Origin: Planctomycetota bacterium
Lineage (GTDB): Bacteria; Planctomycetota; JACQVV01; JASMLP01
Direction: 5' to 3'
Assembly: GCA_030748635.1 (NCBI GenBank)
Contig: JASMLP010000110.1
Coordinates: forward strand, 1-34,498
DNA: 34,498 nt
Positions within the stretch are counted from its first letter, which is position 1. Every line of letters begins with the position of its first letter. A program made the position numbers and the translations under genes. The notes under the pieces are model-generated. The model was not told where the DNA came from, searched no databases, and worked only from the letters and a program-made list of their open reading frames with translations. Of the stretch, positions 31,908 to 34,498 are shown in pieces.

Positions 31908-32245
31908 TCGAATTCGAGACCGATAGTGACTGCCTCATAGCTCACCCCACCGTGCACACTATTTTCGAGCGAGAAACCACCGAACTCATCTACGAACAGA
32001 TTCGCGACCATATCGACTCGGGGTCCCACAAACTGATCATCGACTTTTCCGCCGTGGAGAGCATCAGTTCCAACTTCATCGGCATGCTGGTTCGACTCAA
32101 AAAAGAGCTATCCCCTGAAGGAGGTGACATTCGGCTTTGCCACCTCAACGATAGGCTTGAAGAGATCGCGCGCATTACGAAGCTCTACGAACTCCTGGGC
32201 ATCTTCCCGGATCGCAAACGGGCTGTATCCAGCTATACCGGTTGA
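31904..32245 (+). CDS. STAS-domain protein (anti-sigma-factor-antagonist-like)
   Basis: The 113-residue protein is a single STAS domain of normal length, with the core HKLIIDFSAVESISSNFIGM leading into LVRLKKEL. In SpoIIAA-type antagonists the equivalent helix starts DSSGLG and its second serine is phosphorylated by the anti-sigma kinase. Here the aligned residues are SSNFIG, so that position seems to be asparagine and the switch may not be controlled by phosphorylation. The start ATG overlaps the stop of the YgfK-like gene (ATGA), so it is co-translated with a redox enzyme, an unexpected pairing. No kinase or sigma factor is nearby. Confidence 0.82.
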   Translation: MIEFETDSDCLIAHPTVHTIFERETTELIYEQIRDHIDSGSHKLIIDFSAVESISSNFIGMLVRLKKELSPEGGDIRLCHLNDRLEEIARITKLYELLGIFPDRKRAVSSYTG

Positions 32246-32272
32246 CTTTTTCTTTGGGCGCCCATAGTAGGG

Positions 32273-33484
32273 CTATTTCTCGGGAACGATCCTCGCGCGA
32301 CGAATCCATTGGCCTTTTAAATTGGACAGCAATTCGAGGCCTTCTGTAACAACCCCAACGATGGAACGCTTTCCATCCAGATTGTCACGAACCCACTGCC
32401 GAGATTCTTCAACTCTCCGGATTTCCCCGGACAGCATTCCAGTCAGGTATTCGGCTGGAATCTGCGCCAGGTACGCGCCATATTTCTGTCGGAGCGACTC
32501 CTTCGTGACTTCTGGCAACTGAGTGATATAGAAGCGACTTCCACTCGACATTCCGGGACCCGCGATATCCATTCCCACGGTCCCGTGACCGTGCCCCATC
32601 GAAAGGGTTTTTTCAGGTCGCTCCTCAGCCAGGGATCCGGTTCCGTTTCCGTTGGGGTCGCCGCAGAAAAGGGCCGCTTCCGAAGCTCCCTCGGTCGGCG
32701 TATAAAACATCATCCCCTCAAACTTGCCATTTCGAACCAGATCGAGAAAACCGTCCACCAATTCAGGACTTTTTTCGCGATAGAGGGTAAGAATCAACCT
32801 GCCGACGGTTGTTTCGACCTCCACGGCGACCGTTTCTCCCGTTTCCTCGACAATACGGTTTTTCTTCCACGCCATTTCAGCCCGAGTCCGTTCGAGATCC
32901 ACCGACGCCCAGTTCCCGCAACAATGATTCTGGAATCTTTTGGATAACCCCTCGAATACTTCGACAGCGTCTTCATACTCGGCCCGAGCATAATAGACCG
33001 ATCCCAGATGGTACATCACCCAGGGTTCGGCATCGGTTCCTTTGGCTCGCTCCAGCAACGACTTGATAAGAATCGGATCTTTCTTGCCTTGTTCCACAAG
33101 AAGCCGACTCCAACCCACCTGGGCCTGAACCAATCTCTGATCGTTCGATCTCTCTCGCTGCTCCCGTTTCCCAGCATTTCCCACCTCATCCGACCTGGGA
33201 GGTACGCCCACTCCAAGAGTCTTCCAGATCGGATCCATCCGACTGGATTTCATCACAATGGTACTCAACGGATCGAGACGAATTTCGGCCATTTCAGACC
33301 ATACCTCGTCGAGCTTGGCCTCTTTGCGCATATTCCAGATCAGAATACCTGCCGCGAGAACAACCACCACCCCAGTGGACATCATCAACCAGTAGGAATT
33401 ATCCTTCAAAATCGACGCCCACTTGAGCAGAGGAGCCATGTCCTGTTCATCACGAAGGGTTACGTTTGTTTTTTGTTCTTTCAT
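32273..33484 (-). CDS. YfgM-like membrane protein fused to a degenerate cyclophilin domain
   Basis: The 403-residue protein has a short cytosolic N-terminus, a membrane segment (about 31-51, YWLMMSTGVVVVLAAGILIW), then TPR-like helices (about 120-210, for example VMYHLGSVYYARAEYEDAVE). This is the layout of YfgM, a periplasmic chaperone linked to the Sec translocon. From about residue 220 it resembles cyclophilin: VEVETTVGRLILTLY, SSGSRFYITQLP and SIVGVVTEGLELLSNL. The catalytic FHR motif is replaced by FYTP, so isomerase activity is unlikely; it may bind prolyl peptides. The start overlaps the upstream lipoprotein stop (ATGA). The YfgM similarity is inferred from layout. Confidence 0.75.
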   Translation of the reverse strand: MKEQKTNVTLRDEQDMAPLLKWASILKDNSYWLMMSTGVVVVLAAGILIWNMRKEAKLDEVWSEMAEIRLDPLSTIVMKSSRMDPIWKTLGVGVPPRSDEVGNAGKREQRERSNDQRLVQAQVGWSRLLVEQGKKDPILIKSLLERAKGTDAEPWVMYHLGSVYYARAEYEDAVEVFEGLSKRFQNHCCGNWASVDLERTRAEMAWKKNRIVEETGETVAVEVETTVGRLILTLYREKSPELVDGFLDLVRNGKFEGMMFYTPTEGASEAALFCGDPNGNGTGSLAEERPEKTLSMGHGHGTVGMDIAGPGMSSGSRFYITQLPEVTKESLRQKYGAYLAQIPAEYLTGMLSGEIRRVEESRQWVRDNLDGKRSIVGVVTEGLELLSNLKGQWIRRARIVPEK

Positions 33485-33897
33485 CGGGTCCGCTCGTTAT
33501 AAATATTGAGTTCCATGACAACCTCGATCCCCGCTCCTTTGGATGGCGGACGTACGACCAAGACAAGATGTTCATCGTCTTTTCGATATACCATTCTTTC
33601 CTCGTCCCTAACCTGGATCATTCGAATACGTCTCCAGTTAGAAACGGGGAGGTGATAATCGAAGAATTCATGCAGTCGAGCCCAGGAAACATTGCCACGA
33701 TACAGCAATATGGCCGTGCGGTCACGAAGACGAAGGAATCCTTCACTCGAATAATGTTCTAAACCCGCCGGCAAGGGGATATCCAGGAAGGGACGGGTTT
33801 CATTCATTTCGAGCATTCCCGCCGAGGCCTGATCACTCGGTGGAGAAACACACCCCCCCAGCAGAAGCAGGATGAAAATTGTATACCTGATTTTCAC
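33481..33897 (-). CDS. Small lipoprotein of unknown function
   Basis: The 138-residue protein starts at GTG 33897 with AAGGTG just upstream. The N-terminus is a lipoprotein signal (KIRYTIFILLLLGGC), with Cys at position 16, then a soluble domain of about 120 residues containing PLPAGLEHYSSEGFLRLR and WRRIRMIQVRDEERMVYR. No family is recognised. Its stop overlaps the start of the YfgM/cyclophilin-like gene by 4 bp (ATGA), so the two proteins are probably made together and act in the same compartment. Confidence 0.72.
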   Translation of the reverse strand: MKIRYTIFILLLLGGCVSPPSDQASAGMLEMNETRPFLDIPLPAGLEHYSSEGFLRLRDRTAILLYRGNVSWARLHEFFDYHLPVSNWRRIRMIQVRDEERMVYRKDDEHLVLVVRPPSKGAGIEVVMELNIYNERTR

Positions 33898-34210
33898 GAT
33901 TCACCTTGAAAAATTACCGGACGGAATCTTCAAAAAAAACCCATGCATTCCCACATCGGCCGGAATGGAGCCAAAATCCCGAATCGAGGGCGCATATTGT
34001 ACGCAGCGCATCCGATCCACTCAAGCCAGTCCCTCCCGGTTCATCAGGAGTCCAGTCCTCAAAAAAAGGATCTCTGGACGACTCTTGACCCCCACCCCGG
34101 AACACCGCTATATATCCTCATCCTTAAGATAGGTGCATCTATTGAGATCGATTCGGTCCATAAATCCTTACCGCACATAAAATCAATCGCACACCCAAGA
34201 GAACGGAATC
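33898..34210. promoter_or_regulatory. Divergent intergenic region of 313 bp
   Basis: The region separates the minus-strand lipoprotein from a plus-strand secreted protein and should hold both promoters. It contains AT-rich patches (CGCTATATATCC near 34107-34118, CATAAA near 34160) that could be -10 regions. No convincing -35/-10 pair, small gene or hairpin was identified; short open frames here lack ribosome binding sites. Confidence 0.3.
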
Positions 34211-34498
34211 ATGCCTCGGCTCAAAATTCCTGCCTTTCTGCTACTTCTTATCTGCGGTATCTCCCCCGCCTTCACTCAGTCTGACCGACCGAAAAGACAA
34301 CCGGGTCTCTGGCAGAAAGCCCTATTACCCATCGCCCCCGAATCGCCCTCTCCGGAGACTCGCCCCCAACGAGCAGCCACCGCTCTGATCGCATGGACCC
34401 GCATTCTGGGGGAAACGATCAAAAACCCCCACTGGGATGCCCACTCCGGACCGTACATTCGATCCCTTCAAGAAGATCTGAGTCGTCTCGATCTCTCC
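34211..34498 (+). CDS. Secreted protein, 5' part (runs off the right edge)
   Basis: The frame starts at ATG 34211 and is open through the last base, giving 96 residues. It begins with a signal peptide (MPRLKIPAFLLLLICGISPA then FTQS), followed by a hydrophilic, helix-prone region rich in Pro, Arg and Leu. Codon choice matches neighbouring genes. The remainder is outside the window and no family can be named. Confidence 0.6.
   Translation, partial: MPRLKIPAFLLLLICGISPAFTQSDRPKRQPGLWQKALLPIAPESPSPETRPQRAATALIAWTRILGETIKNPHWDAHSGPYIRSLQEDLSRLDLS

Overview
The window reads as a chromosomal piece of a Planctomycetota bacterium. The evidence is a DUF1800/DUF1501 gene pair next to a protein carrying a planctomycete-type CxxCH domain, a secreted 24-residue leucine-rich-repeat protein of the kind common in that phylum, a TIGR03790-family protein, and many long secreted or single-pass proteins with no recognised function. 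The phylum call is an inference from gene content. No rRNA, tRNA, CRISPR array or transposase was seen.

Layout. (1) 1-1937, minus strand: the 5' part of a ParA-like ATPase, a small secreted protein and a leucine-rich-repeat protein. The last two end in the same 32-bp direct repeat. A 376-bp gap follows. (2) 2314-11421, plus strand: comF, purE, mtnA, hutH, two overlapping ATPase/permease pairs of ABC-2 type, and a glutaryl-CoA dehydrogenase-like gene. From mtnA through the last permease, consecutive genes overlap by 1 to 8 bp, so they look like one translationally coupled operon. (3) 11457-17194, minus strand: a TIGR03790-family protein, a secreted unknown, and a membrane protein with four repeats resembling the N-terminal domain of type II/IV secretion ATPases. 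(4) 17428-20405, plus strand: a lipoprotein with a zinc-protease motif and HEAT-like repeats, a zinc-ribbon membrane protein, and a secreted thioredoxin-like gene with an in-frame TGA exactly where the first cysteine of WCxPC belongs. (5) 20517-29451, minus strand: a secreted cyclophilin, two secreted unknowns, a zinc-ribbon/CxxCH/PKD-like protein, DUF1501 and DUF1800. (6) 29736-32245, plus strand: a YgfK-like flavin/iron-sulfur protein lacking the usual central FAD/NAD(P)H domain, overlapping a STAS-domain gene. (7) 32273-33897, minus strand: a lipoprotein coupled to a YfgM-like/cyclophilin-like fusion whose catalytic residues are missing. (8) 34211-34498: the 5' part of a secreted protein.

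The most exciting item is the thioredoxin-like gene at 19851-20405. It has a strong ribosome binding site and a signal peptide. The reading frame continues on both sides of the TGA, and the CxxC would become UxxC. A hairpin with a perfect 9-bp lower stem lies 10 nt after the TGA. This fits a selenocysteine-containing secreted oxidoreductase with a SECIS-like element. The YgfK family, present 9 kb away, has been linked to selenium metabolism in E. coli, but any functional tie between the two is conjecture.

Most of the secreted and membrane proteins here have no assigned function. Calls for them rest on signal peptides, membrane segments and repeats seen in the sequence.
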